Of a DNA stretch of 64,000 nt, positions 28,152 to 37,918 are shown piece after piece. The stretch comes from an uncultured Gemmata sp. (GTDB lineage Bacteria > Planctomycetota > Planctomycetia > Gemmatales > Gemmataceae). The stretch's first letter is position 1; each line of letters starts with the position of its first letter. Under the pieces are notes generated by a model that was not told where the DNA came from, did no database searches, and saw only the letters and a list, made by a program, of their open reading frames with translations. The position numbers were made by a program, and so were the translations under genes. Location of the stretch: NCBI GenBank assembly GCA_937924775.1, contig CALDUT010000014.1:1-64000 (forward strand). Reading direction: 5' to 3'.

Positions 28152-28502
28152 TCAGCGGTATTCGTCGCGGATTGGGAAGAATACATCCAAGGCCTGCGCG
28201 GATCCGCCCACCGCGACCACCCGATGTGGCACCCCCGCGGGGATGAAGTAGAAATCGCCCGCGGTCAGAGTCTTCTCCTCGTCGCCGATGAAAAAGGTGA
28301 GAATGCCGGAAACGACCATACCGAGCTGCTCGTTGGCGTGGCTATGCCAATCGACCACACCGCCCGCCGGCACATCCACCAACGACAATTGGGCATAATC
28401 ACCTGCAAATGTGCGGATATTAACATTACCAAAGATCGTGTGCCGGCCACACTCCGCCACGGTGGGAAAGAATCGCGACATCCGATGACTCTCTGTTTGC
28501 AT
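28152..28502 (-). CDS. Single-domain cupin
   Basis: 116 residues (or 109 from the second Met, 28481). Both cupin motifs are present: VDWHSHANEQLGMVVSG with two His and one Glu, and GDFYFIPAGVPHRV with the last His, so a mononuclear metal site is likely. The beta-barrel spans almost the whole protein. Substrate and partners are unknown; it converges with the aminotransferase-like gene. Confidence 0.88.
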   Translation of the reverse strand: MQTESHRMSRFFPTVAECGRHTIFGNVNIRTFAGDYAQLSLVDVPAGGVVDWHSHANEQLGMVVSGILTFFIGDEEKTLTAGDFYFIPAGVPHRVVAVGGSAQALDVFFPIRDEYR

Positions 28503-28677
28503 AACTCATTTCCTACCACTTCAACAATACCAACGATACCGTCACCAGATGAAGACGTGGTAGGTGGGTTGGCCATTTTCGCGGCGATTTTCTGGCAATT
28601 GAACTTGACGGAAATGAAACCCCGCGGCATACACCGCTTCAATCCGTGGGACGAGTTCGTGTTGAGGGGGGTACGCC

Positions 28678-29154
28678 ATGCGGAAATGGGCAATGGGTAG
28701 CGGCGCGGCCTGCGCGTTGCTTTTAGCGGCACCAGGAATCGCCCAACCGCCGGCCACCTCCCTGATGATCGGTAACTCCGCGATGCCGGGGCAAGTTGTA
28801 AGTACCTTTAGCAGCAGTGGGCAATTCCCACGTGTGGGGCAGCAATTACCTCCGGCCGCGCCGCCAGCCGGGCTACCCGCGGCCGGATTGCCCGGACGAC
28901 CCTTCGATCCCACCCGGCCCTACGAGATGTTTCGCGGTACCAACATCGACCCCAAAAGTGTCCTTGCCCCAGTGATCGGCCCCGACGGCAAGCCGATTCA
29001 GCCACCCGATGCTCTCGACCGGCTCAGTCAGAAGATCAAAGACTTCTTCTCGTTCTCGTCAGGGCCATCACTTCCGCCGCCACCAAACTTCGCTCCGGGG
29101 ATCATTCGCCGCCGCAAAGAGCGGATCGAAGAGCGGATGTGGCGAAGGGATTGA
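28678..29154 (+). CDS. Small secreted Pro-rich protein, unknown
   Basis: 158 residues. Signal peptide MRKWAMGSGAACALLLAAPGIA followed by QPPAT. The middle is Pro/Ala/Gly-rich, then FDPTRPYEMFRGTNIDPKSV and a basic tail with IIRRRKERIEERMWRRD. No family was recognised. Confidence 0.6.
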   Translation: MRKWAMGSGAACALLLAAPGIAQPPATSLMIGNSAMPGQVVSTFSSSGQFPRVGQQLPPAAPPAGLPAAGLPGRPFDPTRPYEMFRGTNIDPKSVLAPVIGPDGKPIQPPDALDRLSQKIKDFFSFSSGPSLPPPPNFAPGIIRRRKERIEERMWRRD

Positions 29155-29264
29155 TTCCAAACCCTGCGGAAATGAACTCGTACCAACTCACGGGGCCGGA
29201 AGTTGTCCGCCTCCGCAGTTTTGGGCCCAATCAACAGCTGAGCGCGTATCAATCCTTGTGAGTA

Positions 29265-30125
29265 TCAATCCTTGATGGGGTTTTTGTCGGTGTTCTTACC
29301 GACCATCACCATCGTCTGTTTGAGTTTCGCCTCCACTTCCATCCCACCGGCTTCGATGGACATTGTCCCGACCATGTCCACGGTCATCTTGGTTTCCGTA
29401 ACGCGACCAATTTTGAGGTCGAATTTGTGAGTCCCCGTATACTTCTCGACTTTCATATCAATCTTTTTGAATTTGAAGGGTAAGGAATCATCCGCTTCAC
29501 CGACTTTGAACTTGATGTCGCCGGTCAGGGAAATGATCGCCGTGTTGTCCTTCACTGACTCCAATTTGTAATTTGTTTTCGCCTCCACATCGTTGAAAAA
29601 GGCGATCGCCATTTTGTCAGTATGTTCCCACGTCTCGCCCACGGTTACCGGCCGGCCCGGCGTGATGAGGAACGTCTGACTGAACGACTGCCGCAGAGAA
29701 TTTTCTGGCAACATGGCTTTCATCATTTTCTTGATATTATCATCACCGTCTGACAGAGCATCGATGAACTTGTCGTAGCCTTCGAATTTCGTGACTTCGA
29801 GCTTGTCGTTAAGTGTGGCGGTAAAGCTCAGCCCTTTGAACTTATCCGCGAGGTCTTCGCCAACAAGATTGGGTGCGTTCATGGAATATTGCAGATACGT
29901 CATTTCCACCACTTTGGCGCCAGGTTTGACGCTTTTGACCCGAAACCGCATAACCATTTCCATCTCCATCTTCTGCTCGATACTTTGCCCTGCTACTTCG
30001 ATGGTCTGTTCTAGGGTCACGATTGATCGGCTGTAGAAAACATCGCCTTCCTGAAACTTCCATTCCAACGTATGCTGCTCTGGCGGTGCAGTGATCAGAA
30101 GGGCGACCAGGGGAACGGCGAACAT
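29265..30125 (-). CDS. Secreted DUF6263-like protein
   Basis: About 286 residues from ATG 30125; the frame is open 30 codons further. A short signal (MFAVPLVALLITAPPEQ) is followed by beta-rich sequence. Recognisable blocks are LEWKFQEGDVFYSRSIVTLEQ (two parts), GETWEHTDKMA and a lysine-rich C-terminus with KQTMVMVGKNTDK. This layout resembles the DUF6263 family common in planctomycetes and Bacteroidota. Function unknown, probably exported. Confidence 0.65.
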   Translation of the reverse strand: MFAVPLVALLITAPPEQHTLEWKFQEGDVFYSRSIVTLEQTIEVAGQSIEQKMEMEMVMRFRVKSVKPGAKVVEMTYLQYSMNAPNLVGEDLADKFKGLSFTATLNDKLEVTKFEGYDKFIDALSDGDDNIKKMMKAMLPENSLRQSFSQTFLITPGRPVTVGETWEHTDKMAIAFFNDVEAKTNYKLESVKDNTAIISLTGDIKFKVGEADDSLPFKFKKIDMKVEKYTGTHKFDLKIGRVTETKMTVDMVGTMSIEAGGMEVEAKLKQTMVMVGKNTDKNPIKD

Positions 30126-30268
30126 AGGCTGAGGCCTCCACAATAGGGTGGATATGTACAGAACCGCTATCATGCTAACCGTATCGGGCGGTAGTGACAA
30201 GAATTCCGCCATCAACGGGCCTCAATTGATACAGTGACAACGCGACCCATCGGTAAGGAGTGTGCTAT

Positions 30269-31249
30269 ATGCCCATCAACAAAGAAACTGTCGGCGTGGG
30301 GTTTATCGGAGCCGGGGATGTGTCGATTCTGCACGCCACTGCGGTCAAGAAATGCCCGGGGGCCAAGCTCGTAGGGTTATGGAACCGCAATCCCGACCGC
30401 GCCCAGCAACGTGCCGACCAGTTTGGCTGTCGCACTTATTCAAGTGCGGAAGAATTGGTCAGCGATCCGGCCATCGATGCCGTCTTTATTCTCACCAACC
30501 TCGAAACTCATTTGGAATACACCGCGTTGGCTTTGGGAGCTGGGAAGCACGTTCTGGTCGAAAAACCTGTGGGGGTTAGTGTTGCGGAAATCGAGCGGAT
30601 GAAAGCGCTGGCCGAAGCGAAAGACCTCATTTGCATGCCTGGGCACAACTACATCTACGAACAGAGTATGCAACGCACGCGGGAATTGGTCGAAAACGGG
30701 GATCTGGGCCGGATTGTTTCCGCGTATGTGATGTACAACATCCACCATCCAGAAGAAGTGGCCAAACGCTACCCCGGTGTCGTCCGGCAGATACTCACCC
30801 ACCACTCGTACATTCTGCTGTATCTTGTTGGTAAACCTGTTGAACTCTGTGCGATGAAAGCGACCCTACACTACCGGGAATACACGCAAGAAGATATCGC
30901 CATGGTGCAAATGCGGCTGGCCAATGGGGCGCTGGCCCATTTCTGTGCCAGTTTCGCCGCCGACGATCACGCCGCCGACCCGTGGACAGTGATGGTGAAG
31001 GTGATCGGCACCGGTGGCAGCACCCGCTACAGCTACCGGGACCACGTCGAGATCAAACCGGGCTTGGTCCATTCACAGACTTACACCGCTTATCAAGGTT
31101 CCATCACCAACGAAGTGCGGCATTTCCTTGTGGAGTGCGTGCGGCTGGGCCATCCCCCGCTTTCTACCCTAGAGGATGCCATCACGGCGCAAAAAATGAT
31201 CGAAGCCGCCGAGAAGAGCATCGCGGAGAAGTGCATCGTCACGCTGTGA
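30269..31249 (+). CDS. Gfo/Idh/MocA-family oxidoreductase
   Basis: 326 residues. The N-terminal Rossmann fold has GFIGAGDVSILHATAV. The conserved EKPVGVSVAEIERM block is near residue 97-110, and the C-terminal alpha/beta domain has HHSYILLYLVGKPVEL and a His-containing GHNYIYEQSM segment. NAD(P)-dependent dehydrogenation of a sugar or cyclitol is expected. An aldo/keto reductase gene follows after 34 bases on the same strand, so the two likely act in one carbohydrate pathway. ATG 30269 follows AAGGAG at about 30255. Confidence 0.93.
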   Translation: MPINKETVGVGFIGAGDVSILHATAVKKCPGAKLVGLWNRNPDRAQQRADQFGCRTYSSAEELVSDPAIDAVFILTNLETHLEYTALALGAGKHVLVEKPVGVSVAEIERMKALAEAKDLICMPGHNYIYEQSMQRTRELVENGDLGRIVSAYVMYNIHHPEEVAKRYPGVVRQILTHHSYILLYLVGKPVELCAMKATLHYREYTQEDIAMVQMRLANGALAHFCASFAADDHAADPWTVMVKVIGTGGSTRYSYRDHVEIKPGLVHSQTYTAYQGSITNEVRHFLVECVRLGHPPLSTLEDAITAQKMIEAAEKSIAEKCIVTL

Positions 31250-31283
31250 ATGAATGTTCCACTCGCCACCAAGAGATTCAGCC

Positions 31284-32219
31284 ATGGATTACCGTAAATT
31301 GGGGAAAACGGATTTGATGGTGTCAACTCTGGCTCAAGGGGGTGCGGCCTTCGGCCAGCAATACGGCCCGGTGGCGTTGGAAGAAGTTCGGGATTGCGTG
31401 CATGCCGCCATCGACGCTGGCGTGAACCTCTTCGACACCGCGGCGTATTACGGGAAAGGTTTGGCTGAAGACTATCTGGGCCAGGCTCTCGCCGGCGGGC
31501 TTCGCGAAAAAGTCCTCATTTGTACGAAAGCCTGTCGTCTTGACAAAGCCGAATTCGACTTCACCCCCGAAGGTACGCGTCGCTGTGTCGAAGCCTCGTT
31601 GAAACGGCTCCGCACCGATTATGTCGATATTCTGTTGGCCCACGACATCGAATTTGCCCACGACTACGAATACGTTTTCCACGAAACGTACCGGGTGCTT
31701 CACGATTTGAAGAAAGAAGGCAAAACCCGCTACATCGGCATGTCGTGCTACCCCTTGGGATTGTTGAAACAGGCCATCGAACGCTGCGAGCTCGACGCGG
31801 TCATCAGCTACGCCCACTACAACCTTTACAACACCCGGCTCTTAACAGAGCTTTTACCCGTGGCAGAAGCACGCGGCACCGGGGTGATGAATGCCAGCCC
31901 CTTGGCCATGGGGCTCCTGACCCATCAGGGACCGCAGCCATGGTTCCCCGGCCAGCCGGAGATTGTCGAAGCCTGCCGCAAGGCGGCGGAACTGTGCCGC
32001 CGTCGTGGGGCCGACATCAGTTTTTTGGGCATGCAATTCGCCTACGCCCAAAAACGCATTCCTTGCACCATCACCGGCGCTGCGCGAAGAAGTGAACTGG
32101 AAGCCAACCTGCGTGCGATGAGCGAACCCATCGACCCTCAACTTCTCGCGGATGTCATGACTCTACTCGATCCAGTCCGGGATTGGACTTGGCCCAGCGG
32201 CAACTGGCGAGAACCGTAA
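31284..32219 (+). CDS. Aldo/keto reductase (L-galactose dehydrogenase-like)
   Basis: 311 residues, NAD(P)H-dependent TIM barrel. The catalytic tetrad is readable: Asp51 and Tyr55/56 (NLFDTAAYYG), Lys82 (ICTKAC) and His120 (LLAHD). RYIGMSCYPLGLLKQ and NASPLAMGLLT resemble plant and bacterial L-galactose or L-fucose dehydrogenases. It follows the Gfo/Idh gene closely and probably shares its transcript. Confidence 0.93.
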   Translation: MDYRKLGKTDLMVSTLAQGGAAFGQQYGPVALEEVRDCVHAAIDAGVNLFDTAAYYGKGLAEDYLGQALAGGLREKVLICTKACRLDKAEFDFTPEGTRRCVEASLKRLRTDYVDILLAHDIEFAHDYEYVFHETYRVLHDLKKEGKTRYIGMSCYPLGLLKQAIERCELDAVISYAHYNLYNTRLLTELLPVAEARGTGVMNASPLAMGLLTHQGPQPWFPGQPEIVEACRKAAELCRRRGADISFLGMQFAYAQKRIPCTITGAARRSELEANLRAMSEPIDPQLLADVMTLLDPVRDWTWPSGNWREP

Positions 32220-32255
32220 CGCTCCTTCCCCTCGTCATCTTTAGACGTTGCCATC

Positions 32256-33515
32256 TCACGCGGGTCGACGCACGGCCAACAGAACAGCCAACCCCGTGGC
32301 CGCCAGCGCGATGCCCGCGGCCATACCCAGCAGTACCGGACCGACGGCGTTGAAAGTCGCGATCATCTGACCCACCAGCAAATGCCCCAGGGGGGCGCTG
32401 GCACTGAGTGTCATCGCCCACCATGCCATCACCCGGCCGCGCATCGCGTCGGGCACGGCCAGTTGCAAAACCGATTGCCCCGTCGAGAGGTATAGGATTA
32501 AGCCAAAGCCCGTCGCCGTACAGCACAGAGCAGCCAGAAGAAGATTACCCGCCAACCCCAGACCGACGAGAGCCACGGCCGTACACGCCACCCCGACCAG
32601 CAAAAAGGCAGTCCGCCGCCGCACATTCCCAAAGGTCGCCGTCGCCAACGCCGCGAGCAACGCTCCGGCTCCTAAGGCACTCAAAAGCAGACTGTACGCG
32701 TCTTCCTTCATCCCCAGCCGCAAGCGGGTGTACGCGGGTAGTACCGTGATCACGGGCCAACCAAAAACACACACAAAGAACGTGAAACCTACCAAAGCTC
32801 CCAATGCCGGATGCGAACGCAGGTAGCGGAAGCCATCCCACATCGAGCCGCGATGGGCCGGGTTATGGGTGTGTGGCTCCGGAATCCCCCCCAATGCGCG
32901 GAGTACGGCCAAAAAGCTGAGAGCATTCAATCCAAAGCACGCGGTCGCGCCAAGGGTGACCGGATTGGCATCAGGGGGAAGCCACGGATGAGCTGCATGG
33001 GCGAGGATGAAGCACACACCCGCCAACGCCGGTCCCAACATTCGCGCCCCATTGAATACGAGGGAATTCAAACCCACGGCATTGATGAGGTCTTCCTTGG
33101 GCACCAGATCCGGAACGAACGCCAACCGCGCTGGCAGATCAACTGCTTGAATCACCCCGTTGATCGCTACGAGCACCAGCACAATCGCTGGCAACGCGTA
33201 ACCGGTCGCTACAGTCACCGTTAAAGCCATCGCGTTGACAAGAAATGCCGTCTGCGTGGTGAAAACTAACTGCCGCTTGGGGGTCCGGTCGGCCAGCGCC
33301 CCACCCCATGGGCCCAAAAGAATGGTCGGCCCAATCTGGGCCACGATCAGCCATGAGGGCCAGCGCGGATCATGCGTGCGGTCGTACATCAGCCACATAA
33401 GCGCCGCCGACTGCATCCATGTACCCACAAAGGAGACAATCTGCCCGGTGAAGTAGCGCCGATAATACCGGTGCCGCAGCGAGCGGAAGGTGGTGGCTTG
33501 CAACGCCCGGAGCAT
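32256..33515 (-). CDS. MFS exporter, EntS/MFS_3-like
   Basis: 419 residues and about 11-12 hydrophobic segments. N-terminal FRSLRHRYYRRYFTGQIVSFVGTWMQS matches the start of EntS-type exporters. The loop motif is GPWGGALADRTPKRQLVF, and the matching loop of the second half is ATATFGNVRRRTAF. DMT or ABC alternatives are excluded by topology. The substrate (siderophore, drug or other) is unknown. It converges on the aldo/keto reductase gene. Confidence 0.9.
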   Translation of the reverse strand: MLRALQATTFRSLRHRYYRRYFTGQIVSFVGTWMQSAALMWLMYDRTHDPRWPSWLIVAQIGPTILLGPWGGALADRTPKRQLVFTTQTAFLVNAMALTVTVATGYALPAIVLVLVAINGVIQAVDLPARLAFVPDLVPKEDLINAVGLNSLVFNGARMLGPALAGVCFILAHAAHPWLPPDANPVTLGATACFGLNALSFLAVLRALGGIPEPHTHNPAHRGSMWDGFRYLRSHPALGALVGFTFFVCVFGWPVITVLPAYTRLRLGMKEDAYSLLLSALGAGALLAALATATFGNVRRRTAFLLVGVACTAVALVGLGLAGNLLLAALCCTATGFGLILYLSTGQSVLQLAVPDAMRGRVMAWWAMTLSASAPLGHLLVGQMIATFNAVGPVLLGMAAGIALAATGLAVLLAVRRPA

Positions 33516-33635
33516 GCGTTCCTCATGAAAAAACCTTCTCTCCTGTTCGATTTACAAAAACCGCGACGTACCAACGGATTTTCTTCCCCGAGAATCCTTT
33601 CCTGCTCTGCGGACAACAGCTTATAAGATGGCAGT

Positions 33636-36600
33636 ATGCATCGCGAGATTCGCACGGTTGACGACCCTTTCCGGTCGGAATCACCGCTAGGGTTGTATCT
33701 GTTCACCGCCATCATCGGTGGCTTGTTGGCCGCGGATCTGTGGCCGGTGGTGGCCAATTGGCTCAATGGGCAAGGCATCGAAACCTACTCGTGGCCGCGC
33801 GAGGTCCAGGGTTTCCGCTATGCACTGTTGGCCGCGATCCTCGGCGGGGCCCGTGTTCTTTACACCTCGCTCGAATCGCTTTTCGAAGGGCGTATCGGTG
33901 CCGATTTGGCGTTGGCCATCGCCGCGCTGGCCGCCATTTTGATGAAAGAACCGGTGGTGGCAGCAGAAGTGGTCTTCATCGGTTTGGTGGGAGAATGTCT
34001 GGAAGCCTACACGTTTTCGCGGACACAGCGAGCCTTGAGTCAGTTGGCGGAACTGTTTCCGAAACGCTGCTGGGTTCTGCGGGACGGGGTGGAGGTACGC
34101 ACCTTCACCGCCGATGTGATCGTGGGCGACAAAGTGGTGGTGAAGCCGGGAGGACGGGTTCCAGTCGATGGTGTCGTGGTGGAGGGCCGATCGGCCGTTG
34201 ATACCAGCGCCCTGACAGGAGAAAGCCTTCCGGTGGATAAAGGACCAGGCGATACCATCCTCGCCGGCTGCATTGTTCAGCATGGTGCACTGACGATTGA
34301 AGCACAGAAGGTCGCCAAAGAAACCGTCGCCGGGCAGGTGATTGAACTGACCGCGCAAGCGTTGAAGGACAAAGCCCCACTGGAACGCTACGCCGACAAA
34401 CTCGCCCGCTACTTCCTGCCGGTCGTGCTTGCACTGGCGCTTCTCACCTTCGCCGGCAACATCGCCTATCAACTCTCTGGAACACCGCCCCCCGGATTCC
34501 CCAAACCAACACTTCGCGCCGCAGCCAAAGTCGCGGCATATCCTGCGTTGGCGGTGTTGGTGGTTGCCTGCCCGTGTGCGTTGATTCTGGCGACACCGGC
34601 CGCGGTGATCGCGGCTTTGGGCCGGTTGGCCGGCACAGGGGTCCTCATCAAAGGCGGTTCGGCCCTCGAACGGCTCGCCAAGACCACAGCCTTCGCTTTC
34701 GACAAAACCGGTACTCTCACCGAAGGTCGGTTACAACTGGGCGATGTCATTCCCCTCCAGGGAACCCGCGACGAGCTTCTGATCGTCGCGGCCACGGCGG
34801 AGCAACGCAGCGAACACCCAATCGCGCAGCTGTTGGTTCAGCATGCCGGAGAACAGAACTGGCCACTGCCGGCGGTGGAGGAATTTCAAGCCCACCCTGG
34901 TGCGGGAATCACTGCCAAAGCCGGGGGTTCTACGATTGTAGTCGGCACGCGCCGATTGCTCGAAGAACAGGGCCTGTGGATTCCTGCCGACGTGATTGCG
35001 GCCCTCGAGCAGCTCGATGCCACCGGCCAAACAGCGCTTCTGGTGGCCCGCGACAGTCAGGTTATTGGGGTCATTGGGGCCCGCGACACTCTCCGCCCAG
35101 AAGCGGCCCCAGTCGTGGCCGACTTACGCGCGTTGGGAATTGCTCCAGTAGCACTGCTGACAGGCGACCGCGCCGCCGCGGCCCGCGCTGTGGCCGAGCA
35201 AATCCCCGTCACGGAGTTTCACGCAGAGTTGTTTCCAGTTCAAAAAGCGGAGTGGGTCGCCACCCAAAGTGAAAAGACGGCCGCCACCGGTTCTTACGTT
35301 GCGTTTGTGGGCGATGGAATCAATGACGCTCCGGCACTGGCTCGGGCCGGGGTGGGTATCGCCATCGGCGGGGGACGCGGAACCGATATTGCCGCGGAAG
35401 CCGGCGATATCGTGATGATGGGCGAACCCCTCAAGCCCCTGCCGCTGTTGGTGCGGCTGGCCCGAGAAACAGTTCGCATTATTCGGCAGAATATCCTCAT
35501 TTTCGCCTTTGCCGTCAATCTGGTCGGCGTGTTGTTGACTGGTTGGCTGTGGCCACTATTCGCCACTTCGCCGGATTGGTACGAATCGGCCCCGCTGGTA
35601 GGAGTCATTTACCATCAATTCGCCTCGCTCGCGGTGTTGTTGAATTCGATGCGCTTGCTCGCCTTTGAACGGGCCGCGACCAACCGCACACTGGCTCGTC
35701 TCAAATCGACCACGCAGCAGCTCGAACAGTGGGTCGAGCGTTTTTCGATAGACGAGGTTCTTCACGAACTGACACACCAGTGGAAAGCAGTCGGTGCCGC
35801 GGCAGCGATCCTGGTTGTGATGGCGTGGTTGGCGACCAGTTGCGCGCAGATCGACGTGGGAGAAGTGGGCATTGTTCGCCGCTTCGGTACCGTCGCGGCG
35901 GAATTGGAACCTGGCTTGCACCTCCGTTGGCCGTGGCCCATCGAAACGATCACGCGTGTGCGGCCAGATGAGGTACACACCCTGGAAATCGGTTTCCGCT
36001 ACTTGTCCAACGGCTCGCCGGGGGCCTCGATGGGGAATTTGTGGGCCAGCCCGCATGGCAACGAGATCGCCCCGCTGACTGATGAAGCCGTGATGATCAC
36101 CGGCGATGGCGATTTGGTTGTGGCATTGGCCACCGTGCGTTTCCGCACCAGCCAGCCGCGGCAATTTCTCCTGGCAAGCAGCAATCCCGAGGCGGTGTTG
36201 CGTTCGAGTGCTGAATCGGTCTTGCGTGAATTGGTGGCCAGTCATCGGTTTCTCGAATTGCTCACACTGCGGCGCCTCGAGCTGGAACGACTAGCTTTGA
36301 TTCGCTTGCATCAGCGACTGGCCGCGGTAGCCCCGGCGGGGTTGGGCGTCACACTCGATAGCTTCACCCTGCACGATCTGCACCCACCACCGGAGGTGGT
36401 GGATTCGTATCACGCGGTCGCTAAAGCGATCCAAGAACGGGACCGCTTGATCAACGAAGCGACCGCTGATGCCATCCGCATCATCCGCCGCGCCGAAGAA
36501 GAAGAAACCCGGCTGAAGAATCAGGCGGCGGCAGAAGCCCATGCCAAACTGGCTGCAGCTCGTGCGGATCGCGACGCGTTTCTGGCTTGGGCGGCCATAC

Positions 36601-36908
36601 GTCATAAGCTCAGCGAAGCGGAAGAGAAAAGCCTGGCCGCACAACGGGAAAGTCGCCTCCGAGCGGGCCACGATGCCGCGAGCGTGGATCGCGATTTGGC
36701 CGCGCGGCGCGAAAAAATCCTCGCCGAACGCCGGACCATTGTCGAAATCCAGTTGACTTACCAAACCCTCGTCGACGTTCTCCGCGGCCGTGACAAAGTG
36801 CTGATCGACGCTGCGGATATCCCCGGGCGACGTCACCTGTTCCTCCTGGAACCCGACCTGCTGCGCTTGCCCATGCTGCCGGCCAACCCCAAAGACCGGG
36901 AACCGTAA
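33636..36908 (+). CDS. P1B-type metal ATPase fused to an HflK-like SPFH domain
   Basis: One uninterrupted frame of 1090 residues. Residues 1-680 form a heavy-metal P-type ATPase without an N-terminal HMA domain: TGES 194-197, the metal-site motif CPC 312-314, phosphorylation motif DKTGT 356-360, SEHP near 393-395 and GDGINDAPAL from 559. After helix pairs to about 675 comes a linker (to 715), a new membrane helix (about 718-735), then DVGEVGIVRRFGTVAAELEP and LRWPWPIETITRVRPDE, the start of an HflK/prohibitin-type SPFH domain. A long Ala/Glu/Arg-rich helix (about 905-1030) and a C-terminal segment like that of HflK complete it. CPC suggests Cu, Ag or Zn/Cd transport. The SPFH part may scaffold the pump in the membrane or link it to FtsH; this is inferred. 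Confidence 0.93.
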   Translation: MHREIRTVDDPFRSESPLGLYLFTAIIGGLLAADLWPVVANWLNGQGIETYSWPREVQGFRYALLAAILGGARVLYTSLESLFEGRIGADLALAIAALAAILMKEPVVAAEVVFIGLVGECLEAYTFSRTQRALSQLAELFPKRCWVLRDGVEVRTFTADVIVGDKVVVKPGGRVPVDGVVVEGRSAVDTSALTGESLPVDKGPGDTILAGCIVQHGALTIEAQKVAKETVAGQVIELTAQALKDKAPLERYADKLARYFLPVVLALALLTFAGNIAYQLSGTPPPGFPKPTLRAAAKVAAYPALAVLVVACPCALILATPAAVIAALGRLAGTGVLIKGGSALERLAKTTAFAFDKTGTLTEGRLQLGDVIPLQGTRDELLIVAATAEQRSEHPIAQLLVQHAGEQNWPLPAVEEFQAHPGAGITAKAGGSTIVVGTRRLLEEQGLWIPADVIAALEQLDATGQTALLVARDSQVIGVIGARDTLRPEAAPVVADLRALGIAPVALLTGDRAAAARAVAEQIPVTEFHAELFPVQKAEWVATQSEKTAATGSYVAFVGDGINDAPALARAGVGIAIGGGRGTDIAAEAGDIVMMGEPLKPLPLLVRLARETVRIIRQNILIFAFAVNLVGVLLTGWLWPLFATSPDWYESAPLVGVIYHQFASLAVLLNSMRLLAFERAATNRTLARLKSTTQQLEQWVERFSIDEVLHELTHQWKAVGAAAAILVVMAWLATSCAQIDVGEVGIVRRFGTVAAELEPGLHLRWPWPIETITRVRPDEVHTLEIGFRYLSNGSPGASMGNLWASPHGNEIAPLTDEAVMITGDGDLVVALATVRFRTSQPRQFLLASSNPEAVLRSSAESVLRELVASHRFLELLTLRRLELERLALIRLHQRLAAVAPAGLGVTLDSFTLHDLHPPPEVVDSYHAVAKAIQERDRLINEATADAIRIIRRAEEEETRLKNQAAAEAHAKLAAARADRDAFLAWAAIRHKLSEAEEKSLAAQRESRLRAGHDAASVDRDLAARREKILAERRTIVEIQLTYQTLVDVLRGRDKVLIDAADIPGRRHLFLLEPDLLRLPMLPANPKDREP

Positions 36909-37042
36909 ATTCTATTCATGGGCCGCATCAGCCAATTGGCAACTTCTCCAGAGCAAGCGGAATAATCAACCTATCAAAACAGTGGAGAGAAGTAGTCCCG
37001 TAACCAAAGACGCCTTCTTCCCCAAAGCGACCTACCCACGAA

Positions 37043-37519
37043 TCAGACTCCCAACGCTTTCCGTTTCTCAGCGATGAACGGCAAATGATGCGGGATGTGG
37101 GTGATCGCGGCTTGGATGACTTTCTCCAGTGTCTGCAAGCCTTTTTTGCTGTGGTTACCGGTGAGTTGCAGTTGTTCGGGGCTTAACAAACGGATGATCC
37201 GCGCCATCTGTCGCCGCGTGACATCGATGAGAGCCAGCTCCTCCTCCAAATCGCGTTCGTGATACTTCAAGTGAGCCACAAAGGCGTTTTCATCCGCAGC
37301 CAGCAGTAGCGGCGTGTCGGGCGCCATCGCGAGGATGCGTTTCATCCGTTCCACGAGAATTGGGTCGAAGTCGGCGATGTGACAGACAACTTCGAGAGTA
37401 CTCCAGCGTCCCGGGATGGGCCGTGCAAGAAGCTGTTCGCGGGTCATGCCGGCGACCGCCTGGCGGAGCTGGGCTACACCGGCCAGAAGTTGTTCGGCCA
37501 ATTCCTGCGTCGTTGCCAT
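37043..37519 (-). CDS. DinB-superfamily protein
   Basis: 158 residues, four-helix bundle pattern. LAGVAQLRQAVAGMTREQLL and GRWSTLEVVCHIADFDPILVERM supply the first metal-binding His. The C-terminal ITHIPHHLPFIAEKR supplies the other two, matching the DinB/YfiT three-His site. Relatives include thiol S-transferases and damage-inducible proteins; the reaction is not predictable. Confidence 0.85.
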   Translation of the reverse strand: MATTQELAEQLLAGVAQLRQAVAGMTREQLLARPIPGRWSTLEVVCHIADFDPILVERMKRILAMAPDTPLLLAADENAFVAHLKYHERDLEEELALIDVTRRQMARIIRLLSPEQLQLTGNHSKKGLQTLEKVIQAAITHIPHHLPFIAEKRKALGV

Positions 37520-37759
37520 GGTGGATCGTCCGATTCAAGCACAGGGTGAAGTAATAGAACCGCCCAGATATTGTAGCGGGCCAAGGCCCGTTGTTTCCCC
37601 CAACAGGGAATGAAACTCGCGTCCCACCGGTCAGGTCGCCCCAAGTTGGCAAAGACCGCCCTTTGGCGGTCGCGGCGGACCAAGCTTCCCTTGCCGGACT
37701 GCGGATCGGTGAATCGGAGGGGTTCCCCCGAGCGGTGGGAATGTCTAATTTTGTTGAAA

Positions 37760-37775
37760 TGTTCCACGTGGAACG
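37760..37775. promoter_or_regulatory. parS-like ParB centromere site
   Basis: TGTTCCACGTGGAACG contains the perfect palindrome GTTCCACGTGGAAC and differs from the known parS variant TGTTCCACGTGGAACA by the last base. parS is bound by chromosomal ParB, often near the replication origin. A random 14-mer match in 64 kb is expected well under once in a thousand windows. No parA/parB pair is visible nearby. Confidence 0.8.
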
Positions 37776-37869
37776 TCGGCAAACGTTAGAATGTCGTACC
37801 GAAGTGCTTTAGCCAATTGAATATACGAATAATTATGGCCATTCCTGATTTTTCTTGCTTGGCGCAAAC

Positions 37870-37918
37870 TAGACAAAATTAACAAATATAACTAGACAGA
37901 AATAGACAAAAATAGACA
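37870..37918 (+). repeat. TAGACA repeat array, three copies phased by 10 bases
   Basis: TAGACA begins at 37870, 37893, 37903 and 37913. The last three are exactly 10 bases apart, placing them on one helix face, in an AT-rich patch unlike its surroundings. This suggests an array of binding sites for a regulator or replication protein. No DnaA-box match was found. Confidence 0.7.
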
